Assembly: GCF_008831285.2 (NCBI RefSeq)
Contig: NC_045145.1
Coordinates: 18,306,040 to 18,370,039, forward strand
Source: Nymphaea colorata
Lineage: Eukaryota; Streptophyta; Magnoliopsida; Nymphaeales; Nymphaeaceae
Reading direction: 5' to 3'
DNA: 64,000 nucleotides
Part shown: positions 1 to 32,828 of the stretch, one piece after another
Layout of the letters: every line of letters starts with the position of its first letter
Numbering within the stretch: position 1 is the stretch's first letter
Notes under the pieces: generated by a model
Seen by the model: the letters and a program-made list of their open reading frames with translations, nothing else
Told to the model about the DNA's origin: nothing
The model's database searches: none
Program-made: the position numbers and the translations under genes

Positions 1-84
1 GATACATATTGTCACTCATATCGATTCATGTTTTTTGATCTATCGGTTCATGCTTGATATTATATATGTGCATGACATTTGCAG

Positions 85-717
85 GAGATGATTTTTCGGG
101 GAACTGACACCACCGCCCTTCTGACCGAGTGGGTGATGGCAGAGCTGGTGCTTAACCCTCATATTCAGCAAAAGCTTCAGAGGGAGTTGGATGATGTGGT
201 TGGGAAGGAGAGGAGCGTGCAGGACACCGACGTCGCGAAGTTGCCTTACCTGCAGGCGGTTGTGAAGGAGACGCTAAGGGTGCACCCTCCCGGCCCTCTC
301 CTATCGTGGGCAAGGCTGTCGACGAGCGACGTGCAGCTGAGCAACGGGATGGTGGTGCCGGCGGGGACGACGGCCATGGTTAACATGTGGGCCATCACAC
401 ACGACAACAACGTGTGGAAGGACGCCGGGACATTCAAGCCGGAGAGGTTCGTTGAGAAGGAAGGAGGGGAATGCGTGGACGTGAGGGGGAACGACCTGAG
501 GCTGGCGCCGTTCGGCGCCGGCAGGAGGGTGTGCCCTGGCAAGAACCTGGGCCTGGTCACCGTCAGCCTGTGGGTGGCCAAGCTGGTGCACCATTTCAGC
601 TGGGAGAAGGCGCCTGGCAAGGAGGTGGACCTGACGGAGGTGCTGAAACTATCCTCAGAGATGAAGAACCCTCTCTGTGTTGTGGCCATCCCTCGTGCTG
701 CTGCTGCTGCCCTTTAA
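85..717 (+). CDS. CYP78A: Cytochrome P450, CYP78A-type, last exon (partial gene)
   Basis: This is the C-terminal half of a microsomal P450 mono-oxygenase; the first exon lies before the window. The exon follows a TTTGCAG acceptor ending at 84 and stops at TAA 715-717, giving about 210 residues. Visible motifs in order: the I-helix oxygen-binding stretch RGTDTTA, the K-helix ExxR (KETLR), the PERF region (FKPERF), and the heme loop [14 protein letters not shown] with its cysteine ligand. The wording of the I-helix ([18 protein letters not shown]) and of the heme region recalls the plant CYP78A family (KLUH/PLASTOCHRON1 relatives), which controls organ size and leaf initiation rate by an unidentified product. 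The exon is markedly GC-rich compared with the flanking DNA. Family assignment is from memory of the motifs; the member within CYP78A is not determined. Confidence 0.9.
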   Translation, partial: EMIFRGTDTTALLTEWVMAELVLNPHIQQKLQRELDDVVGKERSVQDTDVAKLPYLQAVVKETLRVHPPGPLLSWARLSTSDVQLSNGMVVPAGTTAMVNMWAITHDNNVWKDAGTFKPERFVEKEGGECVDVRGNDLRLAPFGAGRRVCPGKNLGLVTVSLWVAKLVHHFSWEKAPGKEVDLTEVLKLSSEMKNPLCVVAIPRAAAAAL

Positions 718-2569
718 GCTTCTGTGGATGGAGCATCTCTCAATTTTAAGGGGATTTTGATGAGTCATGCCCTCATGCTGAATGTCTGGTTTCGAATAAA
801 AGAGATGCTTGAGATGCTTTTGCCAAAGTGGATTGATAAATCTCTCTCTCTCTCTCTCTCTCATTGAATCGTTCTTAATCTCATCATTCCAATGAAACAT
901 AAACCAGAATGCTGATTATTCATAAGTATTCGGTTTCAGAAAAGTAAATTAATTAATGAATCGACAAGAATGTTCTGTGTCTTAAAATGGGAGGACAACA
1001 GTAAGCCTAAGAAGTAACAAACGAAGTAGGCGAAGTGACAAAATCAATGTAAGTGTCATGTGTCCAGTTTTTGGCTACTAAACACGTCCAATTCAGATTA
1101 CCTCCGATGATAAACCTCTAGACCACACTAGAACTGAATCTATAGCTAGAAATGCCTGTGTGAAATCACATGTATAAGGAAAATATGTTCAAAATTTTAG
1201 AGAACAAATAAATATTCTAATCTTCAATGGTATTTGAAATTTTGATGTGCTTGGTCACGTTTGTCAGTGATAGGATACATCTTTTGCTATGGTATTTAAT
1301 GACACACAATAAAAAATAAACATCACATCATAAAGGTGGCCTACTGATATCAATTTTCCTATATATATATATATATATATCAAGGTTGCTCAATGTTATA
1401 ATACTTAAATATGACTATTCAATGTTGTGAGGGTTCAATACTAAAATTTCTAAGTTGTTTTTTATAAAAGTATTCAATATTGGAAAGTTTACTTATGTTT
1501 TCGGTAGGGTTCTACCTAACCATATGGATGGCACATATAATTTATATATTTTGTCTCTTTAAACATATGATAGTGCAAAAAAATCACGAATAATTTTTTA
1601 GGAGATACAAATTTCTAATTCAAATTTTCCATTTTATGCTGTTTTTTGTTAATTCTTTGCGATGTATAGCCTTTTTGCAAGAATGGGCCATTTTCAAGCT
1701 ATGTTTAAAAGGCATAATTGAAAAAAAAGAGAGAGAGAGAGAGAGAAAAGGAAGTGCAGCTTGTTTTAGATTAAAAATGGTCTAAAACAGTGATGAGCTA
1801 ATAGAGAGACCAGAAAATGTCCACGTAAACTAAGAATATGATTAGCCACTGTCTTAACAATCAAATGTGGTAATATACTAATTATATCATACGGGATCTA
1901 ACTCATTTACCTTTTTAAGGCAAAGTAGTTGAACAAGAGGCCAACCGAAATGTGGTTCATCTCGATCAAATTAAAATATGGCCTTAGTTTGATTTAATTC
2001 TTATTTTAATAAATTGAACTCATTACACATTAGTAGGGACATAGTCGAATTACAATTTTAAAACTATTTTCAGTCGAATTACAGTTTTAAAACTTTGAAA
2101 ATAATCGAAATAACACTTTTTAAATTTTTTATATAAGATAAATAATTTTTTTTTTAAATCTACATGTAAATTTTTAAAACTTCTTTTTGGCTTGAAACTG
2201 TTTGATTAATTATAATAAACAAAGGGCACGGTATCGAAGTTGCGGGCATAATTTAAGATCATGCGATCACAATATGGAGACAATTTATCGCTTTGCCGAT
2301 GAGGATAGTCGCGAGCTTATTCCCGCAAAGTACGCGAGGCCTATTTGGCATTAGGATCAAAAGATTGGCCTCGGAATGAAATTCGCCGTCTTAGATAGAA
2401 AACGTGGTTGATCCATGGACGCAGAAAAATGGAATGGCGGGCCTTTTTCGGGAAAAAAAAAAGGATGCGCCGTTTATCCGTTGCGGGACTGAACGTGTCT
2501 GTTGATCAAAACTCGCGCTCTATCTTTCTCGCCTGACGAGAGCGGAAGCAGGAAGAGAAAAGGAGGAAG
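718..2569. other. Intergenic region between CYP78A and ABC1 kinase
   Basis: No coding sequence is supported. The stretch holds the P450 3' UTR, a TC repeat (841-862), a TA repeat (about 1360-1380), a GA repeat (1729-1746), and long AT-rich DNA. The last 350 bases (about 2220-2569) are richer in GC and probably contain the ABC1 kinase promoter and 5' UTR, but I see no clear TATA box. Confidence 0.5.
795..800 (+). terminator. Poly(A) signal of the CYP78A gene
   Basis: A canonical AATAAA lies 78 bases after the P450 stop codon, in AT-rich 3' UTR. It is followed by a TC microsatellite at 841-862. Position and sequence fit a near-upstream polyadenylation element; cleavage probably falls within the next 30 bases. 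Confidence 0.5.
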
Positions 2570-22421
<19,852 letters not shown>

Positions 22422-23566
22422 CCTCTCGGAATTGCAGACCAAGTGTAGAAATGTTCCATTAGAAGATCTTCATCCAGGCACTCAATTTTGTCAATGGCTT
22501 ATTAACAAAAGTTATTTGAAACCTGTGCCTTAATATTTGGAGATGGCGTCTTCCTCGGCAAATTAAACCAAGGCAAATCTTCAACCAAACTGAACCACGG
22601 TGTAGACCATAGAAGGTCACTTGTACATCTATACCTGAACTTGATTGAAAATGTGCCAATGTCTAGATTAGTGGGTTATGTAGTGTGGCTTGGAGCCAAG
22701 GGGGAAAAAAAAAAGAAACACTTGGAGGTAAGAGACAAAGTAGTCGACCAAGGTCTTGAACCCATGTAGTCCAATGATGAAAGTCATATCCTTTATTCAC
22801 GACGAAGTGGTCACGGACGCACGGTTCATTCAGTCTGTCAATGCAAACGGTTCACTGTGCTAATATCTTGTGCCAACAGTAAGCCTATGTTCATTTTTGA
22901 GAGGGTGTTAGAAATGGTGATATAGCATTCACTTGGTTCCATATCTTTGAACATACATCTCTAAGTATAATCAGGGTGGATATAGACGTGCCGATGGTCC
23001 TAGAGTCTCAAGCTTGAAATAAGCATCAAAAGGCTACAAGCAAAATAAAAATCGGAAAGGGTATTTCTTCAGGCTGTCAATGGAACTGAAGATCAGATAG
23101 ATTCCTGTATATAAACAGAATCCACAGAGCTATGAATTCAATAACACTGCCTTTCGGTCAGCAAGTTCAACAAACCTGCACCTCTAGAGCCTGCAAGTTT
23201 TTCTGCGTACAACTCAAATGCTTTTGCTTAATCAAAGAAAATAATAAGGATCAAGTCATTACCGCCTCCCTGCTTAATACAGTCATGAAAAGAAAGAAAA
23301 GAAAAGGTTTCCCTCCAATTCTACCTGCAGCTTTCAGTATATTCAATCTTCCCCAATCTAACCATCTTGGTTGATATATCAAGCCATTGAAAATAGAGGC
23401 CTGATGACAGAGGGGTTCTAGGCATTGGTGAATTATCTCATCAGTTGTCGAAGCTTTGTACAACTTGTCCTCTGTACAGCAGAAAGCAGTGAAATGTTGT
23501 CGTCTAGTAATAACCAAAACAAAAATAACGTAGAACAAATATTGGCTTTGCTGCCAAGGCAAGGAC
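22422..23566. other. Convergent intergenic region, ABC1K 3' / shikimate kinase 3'
   Basis: It contains the 3' UTRs of two genes that face each other, stops at 22421 (+) and 23567 (-). No further gene is supported. Short open frames here have no recognisable domain. Confidence 0.6.
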
Positions 23567-26500
23567 TCAGAAAACATGTCCATTGCCTCCCTTCCAGCTA
23601 AGAAACTCATTAATTTTTACCAGTGCCTGCCCAAAAAAAAAAAAAAAAACATCAGCACAGCACATAAGCAAGAAAAAAAAAGAGCAATATTGGCTAGCAG
23701 ATTGTATGGAGCAGCTGACATTACACCATGGAATTGAAAATGAAAAGCGACAAACCTCAATGGCAATTGTTGTTGGTGTGAGAGCCGATACATCTTCAAG
23801 CCCTAGCTTGTAAGCAATATCTGGAAACAAGAGAAAACTGGCACATGTTGAAGAAAACTGGCACAAGTCTCAGCATATCAAAGGAAGTGAACGAAAAAGC
23901 TCTGCAGAAGATACTAACAGTCTAAAGAAATGCAACGGGATTGACGACTGAGACTTCCCAAGTCAGACACGCATATGACTAAGCCTGTGGCCAGCATAGG
24001 AGTAAACCAAGAGATTTTCTAAATCAACAGGCTCACATGGATTTAGCCCAATATACTAGGATGGATTAACACCGATTCTGAACTTCTACTAGAATATTGC
24101 TCCAAATCTTAAACACTTATTGGTGTTACATGGCAGTAAATTTTCGTTCTCACTAATGTAAGTTAAAGCTTCAATCAAGTCCATATAGAAACAACATGCC
24201 CCTTCCACTGGGGGCTAACACTAGCTTGTTCATCCCCCAGTTTTTTAAGTTCCCAAGCCACACAGCAACGACTGGCATAATGCCATGAAGCTATGATATC
24301 CATGTACGAGGGATTGGCTAACCACTTCTGGAAAGTGCAAACAGTAAGCACATTGATAAGGGTCAACTGCACTGGCAACATGGTTGGCAATACAGAAAGT
24401 AGAAACTAGCTTTAATTGTGTATACTGAAACAATGAGGATGCATGAAAGATGTAATAACAGTTTGCAGCTTCGTAAAATGGCAGCAACTTGTATACTGTA
24501 AAGGCAGTATATGCATCTAAAACGAAGTAGGTAGCAATAAGCACACATAAAATGCTTTCAAGCACATACCCTCAAGTGAAACTGTTGCATCAGAATTAGC
24601 ATAAGCATCTGCTCTCTCTTCAGAAAGTGCAGACAACCGTAGAAAAGCCTGAAAAGTAGTGTCAACAAGGATATTACAAGGTGATATATTAACAACATAC
24701 ATACTTAGAGGAATTACAGATGGATCATACACCAGAGAGATTCAGACACCTTTTTTATGTGGCTTTCCATGTGTTTCACTTAATAGAACCTTACACATAC
24801 AATTGTATAATTACTTTGGTAGAAAAAATGTTAAACTAGACAATTTTCATCAACGTTGTAAATATCGTTATTGGGCGAGCAAATATATAAAAGTTACGTA
24901 TATTGTCTTGTCTCACCCTATGTTTTATTTTAATAAAAAAATTCAAAATATTTTAAATCAATTCAGAAATAAAAAATGAAAGAACAAAAATTCATATCGG
25001 CCCTGGATCATGTTTGCAAGGGCTAATCCACTTCTACACAAGCGATTGATAACATTGATTTTCATGCTTATACTTGTACTTTGAAAGAGGAAAAAAAACT
25101 TGTCATGCCAAAAGCTTGATGGAAAACAATCGAGTTCTTCTATAAATTAGTTAGAACTAAAGCATGGTTCAGAACAGTGTTCGGATTAAATCAGAAACAT
25201 GTTGAAGTAAAATTTTTCAGGTGCCTGATCTATCTGGAATAAAAACCGTCTGGGAGTCATAGCCAACCTTTGTGTATGCATCTCCAGGTTCATGATGCAA
25301 AAGAGGCCGTGAATGTGTCCCCACTGCAGCAATCCTCCTAGCTAGAGCTTCCAAAGGCACGTCTAGCCAGACAGTGACACCTCGTTTCATATATTTCCTG
25401 ATAAAGCATTGCTAGAAAATGTGATAATTTCTCCATTCTCAAAAAAGAAAAAAAACCAACAGATGTGTTGAGATGCAGGAAGCATTACCAATTGATTGGC
25501 CGGATGACAGCACCACCACCAGTTGCCACAACAAGTCGATGCATTGTAGACAAGTCTTTCAGAACCTTAGTCTGATTATCTTAGTGAATCAGAAATTCAT
25601 GTTCAAGAATATTGACAAAACAATGTTGATATCATATGCTTAGAATATATGAGAACAATCAACAGTAGTCACACAAAAAAAAAATCTCATGGCTCCATAT
25701 ATATTGCTGACCAAAAGACATTGGTACCTCGGTTCTCAAATGCATTCATCATAGTTGTACAAACTTCACTGAGCATATAAATATAGTATTTCAGTATCCT
25801 AAATTTTTCTCTCCCCAGAACTTCCAAACAGTCCACGATTAAGATGACGTCTATTACAACAGAAACAAAAGAGTGCTCCTTAGCAATTAGCATACATCTG
25901 ATGGGAGCTGAACATAAAAGAGATACAATTCACATTAAAATGCCTTGACATTCTCTAGTGTTGAAACCATTAACTTAATCATGCTCCATAAAAACCTTCA
26001 TCAGTAGTACCCTTACTCCACCAGGTGTAGTAAGTTGCCCAGTATATCTGGTATCAGAACCAATACACCCTTTATCCCTGTTTTTACAGTGGTTAATTGC
26101 GTCCATAGCCATGTTCAACAAAGAACAAAAATATTTTAATATCTAACATCACATGGATTGGGGGATACAACCATTTTTAGTAGGTCTCTAATATAGATTT
26201 ATATAAGGAGATACAGAGGAGAAGTAAAAATGAAGTACCATTGTGATATTTCATCAAACAGCAAACAAAATCACCCAACTTGATCATGCACCACAAATAG
26301 ACTTGATCAACCTTTTTCATTTGTTACTCAATAGTTACAGGTCCCCACGGTGGTATTCCTTTTTCCTTTTTCCTCATTTGGTCCCATGGTAGTGGGAAAC
26401 TACCAGGTTTTCTGGATGCATTGGATTTCCTGATCCAAAGAGATGCATGTTTACCATGACATATTCTGGTTGCCCCTTGGTTAAAACTCCCAGCTATCCC

Positions 26501-29500
26501 GGACATGCCCATCAAGAAGAATTCATACCCTTGGCCTTGTAGTAAAGAGCGATAATTGGCTCCAGATTTACTTTAGCATGTGTTCATTAAGTCAACCCAT
26601 ATAGCCAGGTAAGAGGAGCCCTTGTGGGAAGTAAAGTTCATTGATTTTATTATGAACATTGACGGTTTCATTGAATCTGACCCAATTCATTGTTTATTAT
26701 GTCCCCTCATCTTATCCTCCATTTATCAAACATGCATAGAAAGAACTATCTTATGCCTTCTAACAACTAATGCTCTAAAAACTCAAAAGTATACTTTATC
26801 ACAATATGTTGTACAAGATGTATCATATTATCATACTTTAGAGTTTAGAGTCTTAGAACAATATGAGCACAACCCTGTATTGGCTTATTAAGTTTCACAT
26901 CATATCAGCACGTCGCTGCCCAATGAACACATGCCTTGCATGGTATTGCTGAATTTCTTTTAATGGTATGATGCCAAAAATTATGTGCATGACTACTTAT
27001 GGAGGATATTGTTAATTTCCATGGGACATTTCAGCTCCAGCTTCTCTCTCTCAGACTCGACCCCTTTTCCACACATATCTTAATGCATTCGAAGATCAAA
27101 CCAAACCAAAATTGTATCTTATAACAAGGTCTGTGCCCAAAGGATTTGTGCACTAATCACTGTCTGCCTCATCGATGTAATCTCAGGCATTGGTTTCTGA
27201 AAAGCTTAGTATATCCTAAAGTACAGTGATCATTCTGTTGTAAATGATGAATCGAGCTCCTTAACCAATTCAATGTTTAGTTGCACTTCATCTTTTTCAT
27301 GCATTGCACAATCTAATATTTACCTTTCAAGTTCTTCCTAGGGTAAACGACTACTTATCGTTTCATATCCCCATTTAACTTTGCAATGGTCAAACTGAAG
27401 GAACAACATGCTCTTTGAGCTGTAATCTGAAATTATGTTCCTTCCTAAAATACAACGTGAGAAGCACGACACTTCCAAATCTCTGATAGCAATCTGCAAA
27501 TCAAGTAATTCTGCCCAAACTAAATGCACATCAAAGAAAAAATATGTAAATCCAAGACTGCAAGCAGAACGCTTCATTAGAAGAATGAGACCAGAAAATG
27601 GAGAAGTGAATTCTCATGGAAAATCCAGTTTGGAAAAGATAATAGGTCTTCAAATCTGTCAAGGGAAAAGAAGGCAAAGAGCAGAAGGGCCAAAAAACCT
27701 CATTCTCTCTAAAGAACTGTTCACTATACTCCTTAAATATTTGAGCAACCGAAACTCCACCTACAGCCTCCTCTACCAATTTGTCACTGCAGACAAACAA
27801 AGTAGAATCCCTCTATTTACTCATGTATCAAGAAAGAAAGCCACATTGAAAATGGAACAAAGAAAAGCATGCTGCAGTCAATCCCATTATGTGTTCCAGT
27901 CATACCTGTCAAAAAAGTAATAGCCTAGTGCTTCAGACAAAATTTTTCCCACAGTAGTTTTACCAGATCCCATCATTCCTGTAAAAGGTGTTAGCAATGT
28001 CTTCAATATTGGCCATAAGATATGTAAATGATATGGGGCTTAATATCTGATATGCTGTTCCTTATAGCTTTAATTATTCACAAAATTCAGGCATTTTGAC
28101 AGTTACGGAAAGGATTACTAACCTACAAGAAATATGCAGTTCCCATTTAAATATGGGATAACCTCTTGAGCTTTGTCCTGGAAATAAATTTATAATGCTC
28201 ATGATTTGTAAAATCCAAACAATGTAACCATAACCATAAGAGAACCAAAAGCAAATAAAGAATCAACAATTAAGTAAAAAAATTATAAATTCTCAATTGA
28301 TATGACGATATTACCTTCAAAATCAAGGCCTCGTCATCAGGAGACCTAAAGTTCTTTGCTTTCAATTCACAAGGCACTGTCACCAAGTAAACAAAAGACA
28401 GCAATTATGCAAAAGAGAACATTGTGAAAAAAATTCAAGTGGAGGATAACAAATGGTATGGATGGGACCACAGCTTCAAAATTTTGCAGGGAATCAAAGA
28501 GCTGGCTCAAAATCTTCTCACTGAATAGCCTTGATCCAAAGGGGACCTAAAGGACAAAGGAGATGGGGAAGATGTTTTTGAATGATTAAAAGCTTCTTGG
28601 TTTGTTAGTAGATCTGAATGTCAGCATGTGGATAAGGAATGCAACTTAGTTGCATGTAGCTGATCAACATTTTATTCTTTAGCAGGAAACAGAGTCTCGA
28701 AGAAAAAACTCTGGACTATTTTCCCAACAGTATAGCCCACTAGATCCAATGGCATGATTATGATAAGCTTCTACTGATATTAGATAAGTTGCCTCTAAGT
28801 CTCAATTCCTCCATCATGGAAAGCATGTTTCTGAGACTAAGTATTCTCCATGAGAATTAAACTTCTGGTCAGGTCATTTATACAATTAAAGAAATGTTTT
28901 TCATGTAACAACCAAGAAAGTCACCATAACGGTATAAGAGCTATTGCTGGATCTGGAAATGATCCACATAGTCTACTACATCTAGTGTTTTGGGGGTGGG
29001 TGGGGGGGGCGCGGGCTGTTGACATTATCGTCTTGTTTAAAGTTAGCTGACAATGTTGGACTTGACCGATGGCAACCCTTCTTTCTTTTATTCTTCTTCT
29101 TGTGCAGGTTAAGTCTGGTGCAAGTTAACATGGTGCTAGGGCACATGGCATGTGACTGTTAAGGTGTGCTGTCCCAAGGGATCTACTCATCATTTTAGGT
29201 CAAGAAATATTTTTTTCCACCTTTCTGACACTTTTTCCTAGAAATTCTGTTCTATTCAAGATCCATCTTGATTCCAATGTCTTCCATTCTTTTCTCAATT
29301 TTCTGATACGTTCGTCCTTGAAAACTTTCAGTGCAGCAAAAGGAGGCATGTGCAAGAAGGATGAGGGTTTCTCCTCACTCCCAACATGTCAACCACTTGG
29401 TTTGTAGGGATGTAAACTTGGTGTCTTTACAGACCCCTTTGTGCTACTAAGCTGGTGAGAGCTGAGCTTAGTTGCAAAGAAAAACATCTCAAAGTTTCCA

Positions 29501-31148
29501 AGAAAATAACCCAGTGCAAGATATGTTCTTTGATTTTCAGAAGAAAGTTCTTCAAGATCCAAACATTGAATGATTATGAGCTCGTAATTTCTATATTCTC
29601 ATGAAATAAAAACGCCTCAGTTCTCAAATGATTTTCTGACTTGAAAGAGTTCTCTTGCAAAACATTGTTTATGGAATGGCTGAAAGAAAAAACAGGCACG
29701 TATTTGAGACCACTAGATCTCTTCTTTTTGCTACTAATGTTCCAAAGAGCTATTGAGCTGATGAAGTTTGTAGGGCATTTTATCAAATAAATCATACGCC
29801 ATCAGAAGTTTTAAGTGAAATGTCTCCTTATGAGAAACTATATGGACATAAGCCAAACTTGAAACTACAACATGATGAAAGTGTTCAGATGCACTTGCCT
29901 TGTCTTCATACCAAAGCAATTGAGAGATAAGCTTTCACCTAAAGCTGCAAAGTGTTGTTTCTTGGCATTCTCAAAAGATAAAAAGGGCTAGAAATGCTAT
30001 CATTCAATTGGGAGAAAAATGTGGGTTTCAATGCCTGTAATCTTTCACAGGCATGAGGCCATGCTTTGTGGAAGCAAATGAAAAGATAAAGAATAGTGAT
30101 GTAGATCTATCCTTTCTAATGACATATTCCTAAGAAAGCGGAAATGAAGAGAAAGAAAAGCAGTTAGAAAGTGGAAGAGAAAATTCCCCTGATGACTCTG
30201 GAAAAGAAAATAACATCAGTGCAGTTATCACAGAAGAGAAAAAAGGACCATTCGTATTCCATTTCTGATCTAATTCTTTCTGCTGTTTTTGAACCTCCAA
30301 TTCAAAGAGAGAATTCCTTCCCATCCCTTTCTCACATTACTCATTTACCTCCACAGGTACATCGCTGTTCAAGAGTCTCAATTCCTCCTTGCTTTTTTTC
30401 TCTTAAACATCGTGCTTATCTCACTTTCTCCATCAGTCTCATATGCACACACACTTTATGGCTTTGAGGGGGTGTCTGACAGCATGAAAATAGTTCAATG
30501 CAACTTTCTTGCAGTTGAAACATCTCTAAAAAAATAGTTGGACCCCTCCAAGCTGACTTCTTTTTTGAAAAACTTAGGAGAAATTTCGATGCTTCATTTG
30601 AAAATTTTTTGCTGATCATACGCCTCCTAAAGGCGTGTGGTACTCCATAGGTAAGTTAGGTTAAGAGAAGTTTAACCTGAATTACTTGAGGATAAGATTG
30701 GCCTCCTCTTTTGAGGGGACCGTTCTTCCCCATTTTAAGGGAGACATGTTTTAGGGTGAAAATCATCACACGTTTAATTGAGTGATTTAGACACAAGCAC
30801 ATTGCAGCTTTACCCACGTAAAAAGTTTTCTTACTTTCAAATATGCGATCAAGAAAAAAATACATATATTAAGTAATAAACCCTGTATACAATAGCACGA
30901 ACAATCAACAACGGTTAAGAACAACTTTGCGCTTCTAACTCCAATATCCAAGAACGCCCTTCTTAAGCACCTCCTAGTTATGTATCTCTTCCTGCCTCAT
31001 ATGACCCTCAAAACACAAAAAAACCCCAGTTTCCTTTCTGGCATTGCTTCTCTGTTCTGCCTTTGATGCCCTTGTTTATCAAAATGGAAATACACCAACA
31101 GTCTTCACGGAGAAATACCATTAATAATAATACAAATGAAAATTAATA

Positions 31149-31206
<58 letters not shown>

Positions 31207-31677
31207 TGTTGGCGTCGTTGTTACAACAACAGCCAATACGGGAAGCAACCGATCAAACTCCAGCCTAAAGCATCAATGCAGACCATACACCGCACTAACC
31301 ACCGGAAAGGTAGAAAATAAAGGAAACAACAATGACGCTTTTTTCCAGAAAGCAACGAACTGAGATTTGACAAACATCGGAATGGTACTGGCAAACAAAA
31401 AAAGAAAAATGCATCAGCCATTATTTGAAGTCACATACATCTCAGGGTTGAGTTGGGTACCTGCAGGATCCTTATAGGAACAAAAGCACTTGATGGGTGA
31501 GGCAGCCTTCGATTTGCAAGCCGCAGTCTTCAACAATAGGTCGCGCGATGGAGCGACTCCCACGCCCTTCCTCTCCGGCCAGCTCTGCAAGAGGAGTGAA
31601 CCCTGCACCTTGGTCTTCCTTTTCTCGAAACAGAGCCCTCCACAAGCGTGCAGACATAATGCACCATAATTCTCCAT
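23567..31677 (-). CDS. SK: Shikimate kinase, plastid precursor, 10 exons, 303 aa
   Basis: Shikimate kinase (EC 2.7.1.71) phosphorylates shikimate at the 3-hydroxyl with ATP, fifth step of the shikimate pathway in plastids. Exons in transcript order: 31461-31677, 28315-28376, 28123-28177, 27906-27978, 27699-27786, 25489-25571, 25268-25397, 24570-24648, 23756-23820, 23567-23626; total 912 nt, frame kept. The leader (residues 1 to about 65, rich in Ser/Lys/Cys) looks like a transit peptide. Motifs: Walker [10 protein letters not shown] at 112-120, [14 protein letters not shown] from 133 (shikimate-binding Asp of the DSD motif), GGG at 183-185, and the lid Arg in SRPLL at 222-226. The C-terminal end ([11 protein letters not shown]) is variable, as in other plant SKs. 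The start is the first ATG of this frame. The exon 5 donor (GAG then GTTTTT) is weak. Intron 1 (3.1 kb) holds a copia remnant. Confidence 0.95.
29662..30072 (+). mobile_element. Ty1/copia integrase-region remnant in shikimate kinase intron 1
   Basis: Opposite to the host gene, the plus strand reads [27 protein letters not shown], stop, then a broken form of the AFYLINRMPS region (seen as [10 protein letters not shown]), [19 protein letters not shown], and further on a frame-shifted CCFLG-like segment. These are the integrase C-terminal landmarks of copia polyproteins. In-frame stops and frame changes show that it is dead. Weaker similarity may extend to about 30600, but I cannot delimit LTRs. 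Confidence 0.75.
31143..31206. repeat. (AAT)n-(ATT)n palindromic microsatellite
   Basis: About eight TAA units switch directly to about eleven ATT units, making a near-perfect inverted repeat of about 30 bases per arm in shikimate kinase intron 1. In RNA it could fold into one long hairpin. Confidence 0.85.
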
Positions 31678-32320
31678 GAAGCCCCACCTTTTCCAATCAA
31701 ACGATCAACTACCAACGACTCAAGAGCGCCGAAAAAAAACTCCCGCCCTTGAGTAAATGCGATTCGAGAATCCAAAACTCCGATGCCCACTTAGTAATTC
31801 TTCCCAGATTCGACAAAAATGCAACCACTGTTGAAGGGTATTGCCCGACCAACCCCAATGCCCAACAAAAAAGAAAAAACAGAACCCCAGAAACAACCAG
31901 GAAGAGGATTCCAGCCACCAACAAGAAAAAAAAACACAGACCAAGTAAAAGTGAACCTTTTCGGTTACGAAACACACTCGATCCAAAAAGCACCAGAAAA
32001 AGATGACCAAAAGCATGGATATTCTGCCGCAACAATGCTGGCCGTGGACAAGATGACTTGCAGATGACTAATGTTGATGCGGAATATGGTACATCACCAA
32101 CGAGATAAAGAGGAGGTTTCCCCTCCACACGTGGTGACCAGATGTTAGTGATATTAAAAATGGAAAACCTTACTAAATTTCTTTCCTTAGGATGGTGTGA
32201 AGGGTTCAATGTCGTCGAAAAGAAGAAGCACAGATGTACCAAAAATGAGGAGGAAGTGGGTAGGTGTGCTGGGTAACTTTGGTTTGAAGAACCAGGTAAA
32301 AGGTCCTTAATTAATGTCAA
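31678..32320 (-). promoter_or_regulatory. Shikimate kinase 5' UTR and promoter region
   Basis: Upstream of the SK start, a G-box core CACGTG sits at 32128-32133 (context CCACACGTGGTG), about 450 bases from the ATG. No convincing TATA box was found. An open frame of 203 codons crosses the region on the minus strand (31709-32320), but its hydrophobic, Phe-rich translation has no recognisable domain, so I treat it as chance. Confidence 0.45.
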
Positions 32321-32828
32321 GAACGGCCTGCTTTTGACGCGTCACCTCTTCTTCGGCGTCCGTTTCTTACCTATCACACCGCCATTGACCGGTCTTTTAA
32401 CGAACCCAACAAATGTTACTGCGCTGATAAACTGCCAACTGACGTTTTTACTCTCATGCATTATGTTCCAGAATTCAAAAGCTGTCCATTCTCCAGGGTG
32501 AGACAAGTCCCGTAATTTTGTGAAGAAAAGAAATTTCTAAAATTTCCAATAAATAGCACCTTTTCTAAAGAATATAATACGATTTAAAAAACAATAATAA
32601 TGTTACCTCGCAATTTTTTGAGATATAATATTACCATAAAAGTTTCTGCAGTCCATTGCTTCCACACAATTGTTTCTGCTGAATGCACATTAGTGGACCT
32701 AGTCCGAGGGGCAGTGCCACGTATAGCCGACCCCTTGACCTGCCAACACTTCAAGGTGAGAAGAAGAGTTAATTTGCAGATCAAACCTGTTGGAGGATTC
32801 ATTCTCTGCTCGTAGTGTAAGTGGTCAT

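Noticed and set aside
24659..24979. 106-codon plus-strand frame, possible organelle-derived insert
   Set aside because: It sits antisense in shikimate kinase introns, is very AT-rich and matches no plastid or mitochondrial protein I recognise.
25700..27690. Possible additional transposon in shikimate kinase intron 5
   Set aside because: I saw no conserved element protein motif or flanking duplication; it is long but unremarkable intron DNA.
31709..32320. 203-codon open frame upstream of shikimate kinase on the minus strand
   Set aside because: Hydrophobic, Phe/Leu-rich translation with no known domain; it lies in the expected promoter and 5' UTR, and a long pyrimidine-rich sequence readily gives such a frame.
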